Assembly: GCA_023511485.1 (NCBI GenBank)
Contig: JAIMBH010000028.1
Location: forward strand, 1 to 32,261
Origin: Bacillota bacterium
Lineage (GTDB): Bacteria; Actinomycetota; Aquicultoria; Aquicultorales; Aquicultoraceae
DNA: 32,261 nt
Direction of reading: 5' to 3'
Under the pieces are notes generated by a model. It ran no database searches. It saw only the letters and a list, made by a program, of their open reading frames with translations, and was not told the DNA's origin. The translations under genes were made by a program, and so were the position numbers. Within the stretch, counting starts at the first letter, position 1, and each line of letters starts with the position of its first letter. Positions 7,829 through 16,035 of the stretch are shown here, piece after piece.

Positions 7829-8713
7829 TTATTGATTATCTAACATCTCGATGATCCTGGTTGCTTCTTCCTCTGATATAGTGCCCTTCTTCAGGGCAAT
7901 ATCAACTGTCAGCCGCCCCAAAGATTTGTATATATCTATAATATCACTATCCAGGTTTTTTAGCGCCTCTAAGTGCTGTTTTACTGTTTTGGTATCGCCG
8001 CGGGCAATTGGGCCGGTTAGCGCATCTACTGTACCGACCTCCTCAATATTAGAGATCGTTCCCTTGATAAGGGGAAGCATAGCTTTAAGAGCGTCCCTTT
8101 CGCGTATGCCAGACATCTCGAACAATCTCTGGGCAAGATTAAATAGCGTAACCAGGTAATTTGATGCAATGCTAGCTGCCGTATGGTAAAGTGTTTTATT
8201 CATATCCATAACCGCTACAGCCTTGCCACCCAAATCATCAACCAGCGACTTTGTAATTTCTTCTGCCAAACCCTCGGCTGTAACGCCAAAATAAGAGCCA
8301 GGAATCTTTTCAATTGCAAGCTCGATGCTTGCGAAAGATTGGATTGGGTGGATACTTGCTATTCTTGCCCCGGCGGATTTAGCCTTTGCAAGAAGATCAA
8401 GCGATCCGGCACCGCTCATGTGAATTACAGTATGGTGAGGCAGAATTGCGCCTTCTTGCACTAGGCTGTCGCAAACCGGCTTGATTTGTGCGTCTTTGGT
8501 AGTAATCAAGATAATATCTACGTCTTCTGTTGCATAGGCTGCATTTTTGGTTAAGATTGTGCCGGCTAAAAACGGAGCAGCTTTCTTTAGCGAGGTGTCG
8601 GTTCTTGCGACTGCGGTAACTACCTTGTGTCCCTTCTTTGAGAGTAGATAGCCGACAGCAACTCCTACTTTTCCGGCGCCAATAATTGTTATCTTGAATT
8701 TTTTATTCTCCAT
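7829..8713 (-). CDS. Rossmann-fold/DUF2520 dehydrogenase, candidate ketopantoate reductase
   Basis: 294 residues. The N-terminal NAD(P)-binding fold starts at residue 8 (ITIIGAGKVGVAVGYLLSKKGHKV; GxGxxG), with VIHMSGAGSLD and SIHPIQSF in the middle. The C-terminal DUF2520 helical domain starts around residue 150 and includes HTAASIASNYLVTL. It heads the panB-panC-panD operon. DUF2520 genes neighbour panC and panD in several Actinobacteria, including Mycobacterium tuberculosis. The operon lacks panE, so this protein may reduce ketopantoate to pantoate. That role is inferred from context and fold only. Confidence 0.85.
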   Translation of the reverse strand: MENKKFKITIIGAGKVGVAVGYLLSKKGHKVVTAVARTDTSLKKAAPFLAGTILTKNAAYATEDVDIILITTKDAQIKPVCDSLVQEGAILPHHTVIHMSGAGSLDLLAKAKSAGARIASIHPIQSFASIELAIEKIPGSYFGVTAEGLAEEITKSLVDDLGGKAVAVMDMNKTLYHTAASIASNYLVTLFNLAQRLFEMSGIRERDALKAMLPLIKGTISNIEEVGTVDALTGPIARGDTKTVKQHLEALKNLDSDIIDIYKSLGRLTVDIALKKGTISEEEATRIIEMLDNQ

Positions 8714-8779
8714 GAAACACCTAAAATAGCTTTCTGGCCGCCTAAGGTGCAGCTTTTTATCTATTTTAATGGCCAGCCG

Positions 8780-9448
8780 CTATTTTAAGCAAACTGCACA
8801 GAAGCTGCCTGCTTGCTCGGAGATTTTTACGGTTTTAAAACCGGCCTGAGTAAAAAGGTCAGAAAAGCTATCCCGGTTGAAATAGTATTTGGGCATGTCT
8901 TCTGCTGAGAAGCCGCGCATATTTGGGCTTATTACACCTAGGCAATATAAAAGGAATAAGAATGCCCGGTCACGGATATTTTTTCCACTGTCTGGTTCGA
9001 TGACTACCGCCCGTCCACCTGGTTTTAGCACCCGATAAAGTTCACCCGCGGCTTTTTTTCTATCCGGAACGGCCTCGATGGCTCCCGCACAGACAAGCTT
9101 GTTGAAATGGTGATTGTCAAAAGGAAGATTCTCAAGATCACCCTCTACGAAGCTGATCTGGCCATTGAGCCCGGCTTCATCGGCATTTTTTTTAGCGATA
9201 TCTAAGAATTTGGGAGAGAGATCGACACCATAGACTTTTGCATTGTTTGTCCTCTGGGCGATTGTAATTGCGTAAATACCCGGGCCAGTTCCAGCATCCA
9301 GAACCACATCGCCGTCTTGGGGATCAAGTGCGTCCAGCACAAAGGATGCAAAAACATTACCTGAGTGGTATGTAAATTTTCTGAAGAAAGAGTAAATCGG
9401 AGCCATTGCGTTATAACAGTTGATAGTTCGCTCTTTATCTATCGGCAT
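8780..9448 (-). CDS. Class I SAM-dependent methyltransferase (Methyltransf_11/UbiE-like)
   Basis: 222 residues. SAM-binding motif I is VVLDAGTGPGIYAI (about 48-61), followed by the acidic VYGVDLSPKFL and by GDLENLPFDNHHFNKLVCAGAIEAVPD and ELYRVLKPGGRAVV. The order is that of small-molecule methyltransferases such as UbiE/MenG or lipid methylases; the substrate is unknown. The N-terminal CYNAMAPIYSFFRKFTYHSG resembles UbiE-like enzymes. AGGTG precedes the ATG. It stands alone, 66 nt beyond the DUF2520 start, and may be cotranscribed upstream of the pantothenate operon. Confidence 0.85.
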   Translation of the reverse strand: MPIDKERTINCYNAMAPIYSFFRKFTYHSGNVFASFVLDALDPQDGDVVLDAGTGPGIYAITIAQRTNNAKVYGVDLSPKFLDIAKKNADEAGLNGQISFVEGDLENLPFDNHHFNKLVCAGAIEAVPDRKKAAGELYRVLKPGGRAVVIEPDSGKNIRDRAFLFLLYCLGVISPNMRGFSAEDMPKYYFNRDSFSDLFTQAGFKTVKISEQAGSFCAVCLK

Positions 9449-9681
9449 TTTTCACCTCTGCACTAATACATGAAGATTTACGCGAAACTTGTCATAAGCG
9501 TTGGAGTATTTACCCGTTCTTAAACTATGCCAATCAAATTGCATGGTGCAGAGAGATGTGAGCCAGAGGCATACAGAGGCATAAGTTCTTTAGTGCTGCT
9601 TTAGTCAAGCCTGGATGTTATAAAAATCTGTGCCAAATAAAAAGACCCTAGGATTTGCAGTATTATTAAGATGTTATAAGA

Positions 9682-10416
9682 TTAAGATGATATAAGCGCG
9701 CTCATCGGTATCTCGAGTCCATGCAACTCAAGCAGCTCTTTATCTAACAATATTTCACAGGTTGGGCCATCGGCTACTATTCTGCCACCAGATAGTATTA
9801 CCGAGCGCTCGCATAAGCGCCAGGCAAAATCTAAGTCATGTGTTGCAATAATCATTGTGTACCTGAGATTCGCAAGGAGCGACTCGAGCCGCCTGCGTGC
9901 CCTGGGGTCGAGGTTGCTTGTTGGCTCATCCAAAACCAGTATTTTGGGGTTCATTGAAAGGACGGTTGCAAGAGCAATTCGTTTCTTTTCACCGAAGCTT
10001 AAATGGTGTGCGGATTTGTTTGATGCCCAGAGCATATCGACCATCTCTAACGCGCCTCTTACTCTTTTGATAACCTCAGCCTGACTCAACCCCTGATTGA
10101 TAGGGCCAAAGGAAACATCGTCAAAGACAGTTGTCATAAAAAGCTGGTCGTCGGGGTCTTGAAATACAAGACCCACCAACGAGCGTATCTGACTTAAGCT
10201 CTTTTTATTCGATTCGATTCCATCTAACTTGAGCACCCCATTACCAAGCAGCGAGCCATTTAGATGCATAAGGAAAGTCGACTTTCCCGCGCCATTTGGC
10301 CCAAGAAGCGCAACCCTCTCGCCGTGATGGATTGTAAGATCAATGCCGTTTAGAGCAACAGTGCCGTCTGGGTACTTATAGGTTAATTTCTTTGCCTCGA
10401 TTGCCATTTTTTTCAA
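9682..10416 (-). CDS. cbiO: Ni/Co ECF transporter ATPase
   Basis: 244 residues. Walker A GPNGAGKST, Q-loop VFQDPDDQLF (the DPDDQLF form is typical of ECF ATPases), signature LSFGEKKRIALA, Walker B ILVLDEPT and switch THDLDFA. It starts with TTG at 10416, nine bases after a GGAGG that is also the Trp-Arg codons at the end of the CbiM-Q gene; ATG 10407 is the alternative. It follows the fused permease by 3 nt and is the energising subunit for it. Confidence 0.9.
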   Translation of the reverse strand: MKKMAIEAKKLTYKYPDGTVALNGIDLTIHHGERVALLGPNGAGKSTFLMHLNGSLLGNGVLKLDGIESNKKSLSQIRSLVGLVFQDPDDQLFMTTVFDDVSFGPINQGLSQAEVIKRVRGALEMVDMLWASNKSAHHLSFGEKKRIALATVLSMNPKILVLDEPTSNLDPRARRRLESLLANLRYTMIIATHDLDFAWRLCERSVILSGGRIVADGPTCEILLDKELLELHGLEIPMSALISS

Positions 10417-10419
10417 AAA

Positions 10420-12261
10420 TTAAAACCTCCAGATTAGAATAATTGCAAGAAGACCGGATGATATAAATGCAAAGGCCGCGTCGTTTAAGGTTAAAGCGGG
10501 CGTATCCAGCGTATTTATCGTACCGGTGTACCCTCTAGAAGACATTGCAATGTGTATCCTCTCGGCGCGTTCGTAAGAGCGGATGAAAAGACCCCCGATC
10601 ATCTGCCCTATGATTCGCATATTCTGCAATCTGCTGCTTCTGCCTAAAGTACGAGCGTCTCTTGCCCTAATCATTCGCTTTACCTCATCGGTAAGTATCC
10701 ACATGAAACGGTAGAGAAAAGAAAGGAGCATGGTTATGATGCGAGGGACCCTTAGCATTTCCAAACCCTTAATAAATTTCGGGAACGGGGTTGTTGAGTA
10801 GAGCAGTACGGCAACCAGGGCTGACAGCCACGATTTGATAAGCGCGTTGAAAAACAGGTACAGTCCTCCGTGCGATATCGGGTACTGGGCAAATCCCAGA
10901 TGGTAGGCATCCGGGTGCGGTCTATTTGGCATAAACACAAGGAGTATTCCCGCAAACACAACAAATGGCACGATTGTTAAAGAGCGCTTAATGCCAAAGG
11001 ATATCGGAATTTTTGAAACGGCATACAGGCATCCAATAACCATCAGGAAGAGCCCAAATCGTAGTATCTCAGATGCTGGCGTCAAAACAATCGCAAGAAT
11101 AAGTGCAATAAAGACCACCGTTTTGGTTCTGGCATCAAGCCTGTGTATTACCGATTCTGCATAGGAATAGATCTCAAAAGAATAGGTGTGCGAGTGCTGG
11201 TGCCCATTTTTTTCTCCATCAGTTTTATACTGGCGCTTATTAGCTGGTGGGTGGTAATGTATATGCCGGTGAATAACGTTGCCATGAGCATGCTCATGGG
11301 CGTGAAGTCCTCCACTGTGCAGGTGTTCTGCTGTATCCGTACTTTTCTGCAATGAGATTCCATCTGATAGGTCCTTACTGCTGCGTCGGTATCTGAGCGC
11401 CAGGGCGGTACTTATACCAACCAGGATGCTGGTCAATACCCCTACTAAGCCAGCAAGCGATTTGCTATTAAGAAACTTATAGTTGGAGATAGCTGCCCTG
11501 AAAATACGCACTTCGTTATGACCGAATCCAACATCCTGAGCGACCCTTTCCAGGCCGTCGGGTAGGGAAGACGCAACGGGGGACAAGAATACAGCAAGAA
11601 ATACTGCAATTGCGGCTAGTACAAAAATTGCTCTCCAATCTAATTCGGGGCGGCTATTAGCAAGGTATGGTCTTATGCTGAATAACTGCCCGACAGTTAC
11701 TAAGGTAATCAGACCTTCACCTGCACCGATCAAGACATGCCATCCGACCATAAGCGATGCGGTGATTAGAAAAGGTGCGGTACCTGATACCGCAAGTTCA
11801 ACTGTTGTAACTAGCGCAGTTGCAATGGTTGAGGCGAATCCTGCAATAAATACCGCAACTGGAGTGTTTATCCGTCTTAAGAGTCGGTAGACCCCATATG
11901 CTGCTAAAGGAGCAGTTATCCCCATACTTAAAATATTTGCACCAAGCGCTGTAACCCCGCCGTCACCAAATAAAAATGCCTGAACTGTTAAGACGGAGGT
12001 CATAATAAGCATTGCTTTCCATGGCCCGAGCAAGATTGCAGTGAGCGCACCACCGATGAAGTGCCCTGAAGTGCCGCCTGCGACGGGGAAGTTTACCATC
12101 TGGGCTGCAAATACGAATGCGGCTAAGACACCCATGAGGGGTAAGTCTTTTTCTTCTGTGTCCTTGTTTACTTTTCTTATTCCATAACCGATGGTAACCG
12201 ATGAAGCTACCGCTGCTGTTACCCATGTTTTAGTGTCTAAGAAGCCGTCTGGAATGTGCAT
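10420..12261 (-). CDS. CbiM-PDGLE-CbiQ fusion, Ni/Co ECF transporter membrane component with His-rich linker
   Basis: 613 residues in one frame. Residues 1-205 are CbiM: the N-terminus MHIPDG provides the His2 metal-site pattern, then VAGGTSGHFIGG and GDGGVTALGANI. Residues 210-292 form a CbiN/PDGLE-type segment with two membrane helices and the literal motif PDGLE at 234-238. Residues 313-358 are a soluble linker with 13 histidines. From about 365 to the end is CbiQ (IHRLDARTK, RARDARTL). CbiM, CbiN and CbiQ are usually separate. The CooT-like gene nearby favours nickel, but cobalt is equally possible from sequence alone. Confidence 0.9.
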   Translation of the reverse strand: MHIPDGFLDTKTWVTAAVASSVTIGYGIRKVNKDTEEKDLPLMGVLAAFVFAAQMVNFPVAGGTSGHFIGGALTAILLGPWKAMLIMTSVLTVQAFLFGDGGVTALGANILSMGITAPLAAYGVYRLLRRINTPVAVFIAGFASTIATALVTTVELAVSGTAPFLITASLMVGWHVLIGAGEGLITLVTVGQLFSIRPYLANSRPELDWRAIFVLAAIAVFLAVFLSPVASSLPDGLERVAQDVGFGHNEVRIFRAAISNYKFLNSKSLAGLVGVLTSILVGISTALALRYRRSSKDLSDGISLQKSTDTAEHLHSGGLHAHEHAHGNVIHRHIHYHPPANKRQYKTDGEKNGHQHSHTYSFEIYSYAESVIHRLDARTKTVVFIALILAIVLTPASEILRFGLFLMVIGCLYAVSKIPISFGIKRSLTIVPFVVFAGILLVFMPNRPHPDAYHLGFAQYPISHGGLYLFFNALIKSWLSALVAVLLYSTTPFPKFIKGLEMLRVPRIITMLLSFLYRFMWILTDEVKRMIRARDARTLGRSSRLQNMRIIGQMIGGLFIRSYERAERIHIAMSSRGYTGTINTLDTPALTLNDAAFAFISSGLLAIILIWRF

Positions 12262-12360
12262 GGTTACTCCTGAACCGTAAAAACTACATTCTTAGACACT
12301 TCGGTGTCTGGTTAGAAAGTAATGTATGGGCTAAAGCCCTGAGCTACTGGCATTGCAAGC

Positions 12361-12597
12361 TCAAGAAATGTGAATGTGATCGTGGTTATGTACTTCTTCG
12401 AAAGCTTGCTCAAGCAAAGTCACGGCTTCAGCTGCTTTTTCTGCCGCTTTAGTAAGCTTTTCCGATAGGTGGTCTTGGTGCACTGTCTTAGCAAGTTTTG
12501 ACCACTGTTCGATTCCATTTTTCAATAGCTTGGATTGTTCTGTTAACTGGTGAATCGCCAGCTTATAATCAGCTGTGCTAAATCCCACTTCGCACAT
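12361..12597 (-). CDS. Small His-tailed helical protein upstream of the Ni/Co transporter
   Basis: 78 residues from ATG 12597, with a strong ribosome-binding site (CGGAGG). It begins Met-Cys-Glu-Val and ends EEVHNHDHIHIS, with histidines at 70, 72, 74 and 76; the middle is amphipathic helix (about 12-68) with no membrane segment. The spacing to the transporter gene is 99 nt. Terminal Cys and His clusters next to a Ni/Co transporter suggest metal binding, such as a chaperone or store. The 99-nt gap holds a hairpin (AGACAC-TTCG-GTGTCT, 12294-12309) and a second small one (12328-12339). I recognise no riboswitch. Confidence 0.7.
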   Translation of the reverse strand: MCEVGFSTADYKLAIHQLTEQSKLLKNGIEQWSKLAKTVHQDHLSEKLTKAAEKAAEAVTLLEQAFEEVHNHDHIHIS

Positions 12598-12693
12598 AAA
12601 AACCTCCGTCAGTTACGGTAAATCGGCAAATAGATTCATGGTAAACTGGAACCTCTTATCCGACCCACCAATTCGCCGTTTTTAAAACAACAA

Positions 12694-12738
12694 AACCACG
12701 AAATGCTTGCGAAGTTCGCTTCGCCAGACCTTCGTGGT
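12694..12738 (-). terminator. Double-hairpin terminator after cooT
   Basis: ACCACGAA (12695-12702) pairs with TTCGTGGT (12731-12738), and inside it GCGAAG (12709-12714) pairs with CTTCGC (12719-12724) around a TTCG loop. On the minus strand the stem is followed by TTTTGTTGTTTT, so it should end the trxB-trxA-DUF3842-cooT transcript. The near palindrome may also be a dispersed repeat. Confidence 0.65.
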
Positions 12739-12771
12739 CATAATTAGTAGATATTCGCTTAACACCATATT

Positions 12772-12794
12772 ATAGCATACAAACTTTATGCTAT
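12772..12794. repeat. 8-bp perfect inverted repeat
   Basis: ATAGCATA (12772-12779) and TATGCTAT (12787-12794) with a 7-nt loop, just downstream of cooT and before the stronger terminator hairpin. It is AT-rich and its function is unknown. Confidence 0.4.
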
Positions 12795-12844
12795 CAAAGG
12801 CAGAAATTGAAAATCAAAACCGATAACCGATAATTCCTCGGCTG

Positions 12845-13036
12845 CTACTCTTTGGGTGTGAGAACTACCATGTGCTCGAGAAGTTTTAATTCCTTAAATT
12901 CGGCCTTTATTTGCCTTTGCTCACCGAAAAGGTCGACAAGTAGAAGCTTATCTCCCTGAGGTGTGATCGAGATCACATCCTTCATTAGGACTTCTTGCTC
13001 GCCATCTTTTTCTATAAATACGTTGGTTTCACACAT
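12845..13036 (-). CDS. CooT-family nickel-binding protein
   Basis: 63 residues, the normal size for this family. It starts MCETNVFIEKDGEQEVLMKDVISITPQGD form; the family pattern is MCExNxY...KdG.Ee.lm..V, with LVDLFGEQRQIKAEFKELKLLEH completing the second half. In characterised CooT the Cys2 thiolate binds nickel at the dimer interface, and Cys2 is present here. CooT helps supply Ni to carbon monoxide dehydrogenase in Rhodospirillum rubrum; many relatives occur outside CODH operons, as here. It overlaps the DUF3842 gene by 8 nt. Confidence 0.85.
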   Translation of the reverse strand: MCETNVFIEKDGEQEVLMKDVISITPQGDKLLLVDLFGEQRQIKAEFKELKLLEHMVVLTPKE

Positions 13037-13478
13037 TTTCTTTTACCTCCACTGCGTGGCTTGATTTTTTATCTCTGATTGCCGCCTTTACCAGCTTAAT
13101 AGTTTCATCCATAAGGTGGGGAAGGGGCAAATCGCTTGTTCCAACAAGATCAATGTGCTTACCTAGCGGCAGCAGTATCTTTCTTGCCTTTGCAAGGGAG
13201 AGATGCTCGGCCATTGCCGGGGTCAGCTCTCCCAAAAAAGAGTTCGGGATCATGATGGAAACGGGCCCGACGATTATATCAACGTCGGGAACCGTTACCC
13301 TGAATGCGTTCTCGCCGCTTGCACCAAGATTTGCCCCAGCCTTCATCATATTGGTTGCGGCTATTGCATTTGTCCCCAGCGCAATTATCTCAATTTTCTC
13401 AGGCAGGCTCTCTCTCAGGCGCGCTATGATCTGCTGGCCGATACTTCCACCTGCACCATCTACAACCAAAATCTTCAT
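13029..13478 (-). CDS. DUF3842 family protein
   Basis: 149 residues from ATG 13478, the start that gives MKILVVDGAGGSIGQQII, the typical N-terminus; an in-frame start at 13568 would overlap trxA by 86 nt. Conserved pieces are EIIALGTNAIAATNMMKAGANLGASGENA and DIIVGPVSIMIPNSFLGELTPAMA. The N-terminal strand-GxGGxxG-helix looks like a Rossmann nucleotide-binding fold. Function unknown. It starts 4 nt after trxA ends and overlaps cooT, a pairing I recall as recurrent, suggesting a shared metal- or redox-related job. Confidence 0.85.
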   Translation of the reverse strand: MKILVVDGAGGSIGQQIIARLRESLPEKIEIIALGTNAIAATNMMKAGANLGASGENAFRVTVPDVDIIVGPVSIMIPNSFLGELTPAMAEHLSLAKARKILLPLGKHIDLVGTSDLPLPHLMDETIKLVKAAIRDKKSSHAVEVKENV

Positions 13479-13482
13479 GCTA

Positions 13483-13812
13483 TTAGCCAAGCCATTCTGA
13501 TAGCTCAGCGACAAACCTCTCTTTTGGCATTGCGCCAACAAATCTCTTTTTAACCTCACCGCCGACAAATACAGCGAACGTTGGGATGCTCATCACCTGA
13601 TATTGGCCTGCAAGACGCTGGTTATCATCGACATTTAGTTTAGCGAATTTCATCTTATCCGAGTACGTAGCAGCCAGCTCCTCAACAACCGGGGCAACTA
13701 TTCTGCACGGACCGCACCAGGCAGCCCAAAAATCAACCAGGACGGGTTTATCCGATTTTACAATTTCTGCATCCCAAGAACCCTCGTTAACCTCGATAAC
13801 GTTGCCTGCCAT
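13483..13812 (-). CDS. trxA: Thioredoxin
   Basis: 109 residues with the active site WAAWCGPCRIVAP (Cys33, Cys36), the buried Asp in VLVDFWA and the cis-Pro in MSIPTFAVF (YQVMSIPTF). A general protein disulfide reductant, recycled by the thioredoxin reductase encoded 16 nt upstream. Start ATG 13812 with an AGGAGGGAG ribosome-binding site. Confidence 0.96.
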   Translation of the reverse strand: MAGNVIEVNEGSWDAEIVKSDKPVLVDFWAAWCGPCRIVAPVVEELAATYSDKMKFAKLNVDDNQRLAGQYQVMSIPTFAVFVGGEVKKRFVGAMPKERFVAELSEWLG

Positions 13813-13828
13813 AGCCCTATACTCCCTC

Positions 13829-14752
13829 CTAATGCTGACTCTCGATATATTTTTCAGCGGATACCGCGGCTAGAGCGCCTTCTCCGGCTGCGGTTACCAC
13901 TTGTTTCAGCGGGTTATTTCGGACATCACCGGCAGCAAAAACACCGGGTACCGATGTCATAAGATTATTATCGGCAACAATGTAGCCTTTTTCATCAAGT
14001 TCTATTTTACCTTTAAAAATTTCGGTATTGGGAAGGTTGCCGATAAAGACAAATATGCCATCTACTGGAACCTCTGTTGTCTCACCGGTCTTGACATTTT
14101 TTATCGTTGCGCCGGATACCATGCCATCGCCAGATACTCCTGCAATAACTGAATCGAGTATAAAATCTATTTTTTCGTTCTTACGCGCTCTCTCCTGCAG
14201 GATTTTGTCCGCTCTTAACTCGTCTCTTCTATGGACGATCGTTACCTTGCTGGCAAAGCGGGTGAGATAGATTGCTTCTTCAACAGCGGAGTTACCGCCG
14301 CCAAGCACCATTACGTTTTTATCCCTAAAAAATGGGCCATCGCAGGTTGCGCAATAAGATATTCCGCGACCGGTAAACTCGGCCGCACCAGGCACATCAA
14401 GTTTGGTCGGGCGTACGCCTGTTGTGATAATTATCGCTTTGGCCTCGTACTCGCCGTCGGTTGTTATGACTTTCTTTACTGGTCTGCTGAAATCGACCGA
14501 GGTTACCTCGGCATAACCGATCTCAACACCAAATCTTTCAGCTTGCTCTCGCATCTTATCAGTTAGCTCAAAGCCAGATATTCCGTTCGGAAATCCAGGG
14601 AAGTTTTCTATCTCGTCGGTAAGCGTTGCCTGCCCGCCAATGCCCTCCTTTTCAAAGAGCTTTACTTTTAAAAGCGAGCGAGCCACATATATGCCCGCTG
14701 TCAACCCAGCTGGTCCTCCTCCAATAATTATCACATCATACTCGTTAGCCAA
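13829..14752 (-). CDS. trxB: Thioredoxin reductase (NADPH, low-Mr type)
   Basis: 307 residues. FAD site IIIGGGPAGLTAGIYVARS at the N-terminus, redox pair YCATCDGPF (Cys134, Cys137), NADPH site VLGGGNSAVEEA followed by the HRRDELRA arginines, and the C-terminal FAD motif GVFAAGDVRNNPLKQVVTAAGEGALAA. The start is TTG 14752; no in-frame ATG lies near, and AGGTAAGGAAG precedes it. It sits 19 nt after the PIN-TPR gene stop, so probably belongs to the same transcript, and feeds electrons to TrxA. Confidence 0.96.
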   Translation of the reverse strand: MANEYDVIIIGGGPAGLTAGIYVARSLLKVKLFEKEGIGGQATLTDEIENFPGFPNGISGFELTDKMREQAERFGVEIGYAEVTSVDFSRPVKKVITTDGEYEAKAIIITTGVRPTKLDVPGAAEFTGRGISYCATCDGPFFRDKNVMVLGGGNSAVEEAIYLTRFASKVTIVHRRDELRADKILQERARKNEKIDFILDSVIAGVSGDGMVSGATIKNVKTGETTEVPVDGIFVFIGNLPNTEIFKGKIELDEKGYIVADNNLMTSVPGVFAAGDVRNNPLKQVVTAAGEGALAAVSAEKYIESQH

Positions 14753-14771
14753 TCTTCCTTACCTGCCTTTC

Positions 14772-15902
14772 TTACTGATTCTTGGAGTGCCCTTTGATTT
14801 GGGCATCAAGCTGTCTTATTGCCGCTTGAGCCTGAAGTGAGAACTTACTTTCGGGAGGTGCCGTATCAACGACCTTTGCAAAGTAATCTCTTGCTTTTTG
14901 CGGGTCGTTGTTCTCCTGGTAGATAACTCCCAGGTTAAAATACGCCTGATAGAAATTCGGGTCTTTTTCTATGACAGTATTAAGTTCTCTTATTGCGATA
15001 TCGCTTGCGCCCAAATTATAGTAAGCTACCGCCATATCAGTCCGCACGCTATGGCGACTTGGGTCGATATCTAACGCTTTTTTATAATTATCTATCGCTT
15101 TTTGATAGATCTTCTGATCTTGCTTTACGCCGGCCAGGTCAAAATAGATGTTGCCAAGCCCAACCAGTGCATCGATATCTTTTGGATTTTTCTTGAGGAT
15201 GGCCTCATAGGTATCTTTCTGCATATTCAGCGTATTGACGTCGTTTTGGTATGCCTGGAACTGCCTTTGAAGCTCCGGCGGCGCATCTGGCGGGATGCCT
15301 GACGGTTTTCCGCTGAAATAGTTTGGATTTTGCATAAAGAAGACTACAAGCGCAATGGCGGCGACTGCGGCGACGGTTGACCAAATGGTTTTTTTATTGG
15401 CCTTTACCTTAAATAAAGCCCTCTTAATGCCGCTATATGCGAATTCCTCGCCTGGATGCTCTACCTTAATATCCAGTGTTTGAGCTTTCAGGAGCATGTT
15501 GAGGTCGTTTGTGACTATAGTAACCTCACGGCCATTGCTCTCTTTTTTAATCTGGTAGACGATTGAGAGAATACGGTCGTCAGAGTTCTTGCTGGTAAAC
15601 ATCTCAGGCGCGCCTTTTGCTGGGTCAAAACTAATGACCCGTAAGACGGAATTCTTGCCGAATTGAATCCCATCAGTTAACTTGCCATTTTCTGAGAGTT
15701 CAAATAATATTCTTGATATCTCCCGGCTGCGGTAACGGAGCTCCCGGTCCGCCCTTGATGTTTTGACCTTATCGAGCTCGCCAAGGACGATATCGGGTAT
15801 AACGACATCGGCGTTTGGGAACGCGTAAACCGCTCTTGGATTATAGAGCAGAACGTTCGTATCTAATACATATATCGGTCGCTTTTTATTTATCTTCGAC
15901 AT
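14772..15902 (-). CDS. PIN domain, transmembrane helix and TPR fusion protein
   Basis: 376 residues with an unusual order. Residues 9-150 are a PIN nuclease domain of the type normally fused to PhoH: YVLDTNVLLYNPRAV (Asp14), DIVLGELDKVK (Glu42), NSDDRIL (Asp108/109) and IVTNDLNMLLKA (Asp133) give the acidic set. A basic stretch (KRALFKVKANKKT) precedes one membrane helix at 174-190. Residues 228-365 form at least three TPRs (IDALVGLGNIYFDLA, VRTDMAVAYYNLG, YQAYFNLGVIYQEN). Positive-inside logic puts PIN in the cytoplasm and TPR outside. It is first in the trxB operon. Role unknown. Confidence 0.85.
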   Translation of the reverse strand: MSKINKKRPIYVLDTNVLLYNPRAVYAFPNADVVIPDIVLGELDKVKTSRADRELRYRSREISRILFELSENGKLTDGIQFGKNSVLRVISFDPAKGAPEMFTSKNSDDRILSIVYQIKKESNGREVTIVTNDLNMLLKAQTLDIKVEHPGEEFAYSGIKRALFKVKANKKTIWSTVAAVAAIALVVFFMQNPNYFSGKPSGIPPDAPPELQRQFQAYQNDVNTLNMQKDTYEAILKKNPKDIDALVGLGNIYFDLAGVKQDQKIYQKAIDNYKKALDIDPSRHSVRTDMAVAYYNLGASDIAIRELNTVIEKDPNFYQAYFNLGVIYQENNDPQKARDYFAKVVDTAPPESKFSLQAQAAIRQLDAQIKGHSKNQ

Positions 15903-15940
15903 AGTAACTGTATTATAAACTTTTCAGCTAGTAACTGATA
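15902..15940 (-). promoter_or_regulatory. Promoter of the PIN-TPR gene, probably leaderless, with direct repeats
   Basis: A consensus -10 box TATAAT on the minus strand (15917-15912) ends only 9 nt before the ATG at 15902, and no ribosome-binding site is present, which suggests a leaderless message. The word TAGTAACTG (plus-strand sense) occurs at 15902-15910 and 15929-15937, straddling the -10 box and so possibly binding a regulator. No good -35 box was seen. Confidence 0.4.
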
Positions 15941-16035
15941 GTCATTTAGTAAAAACTCATAACGCCAGGATACAGGCTTGGGTGCAAGATACTGGCTTAA
16001 ATAGCCCAAATATTGTATATTTGTGCTTACAAATT

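Noticed and set aside
12262-12360. Possible metal riboswitch before the Ni/Co transporter
   Set aside because: Only about 100 nt with two small hairpins. No cobalamin or NiCo riboswitch core could be matched, and a coding gene lies immediately upstream.
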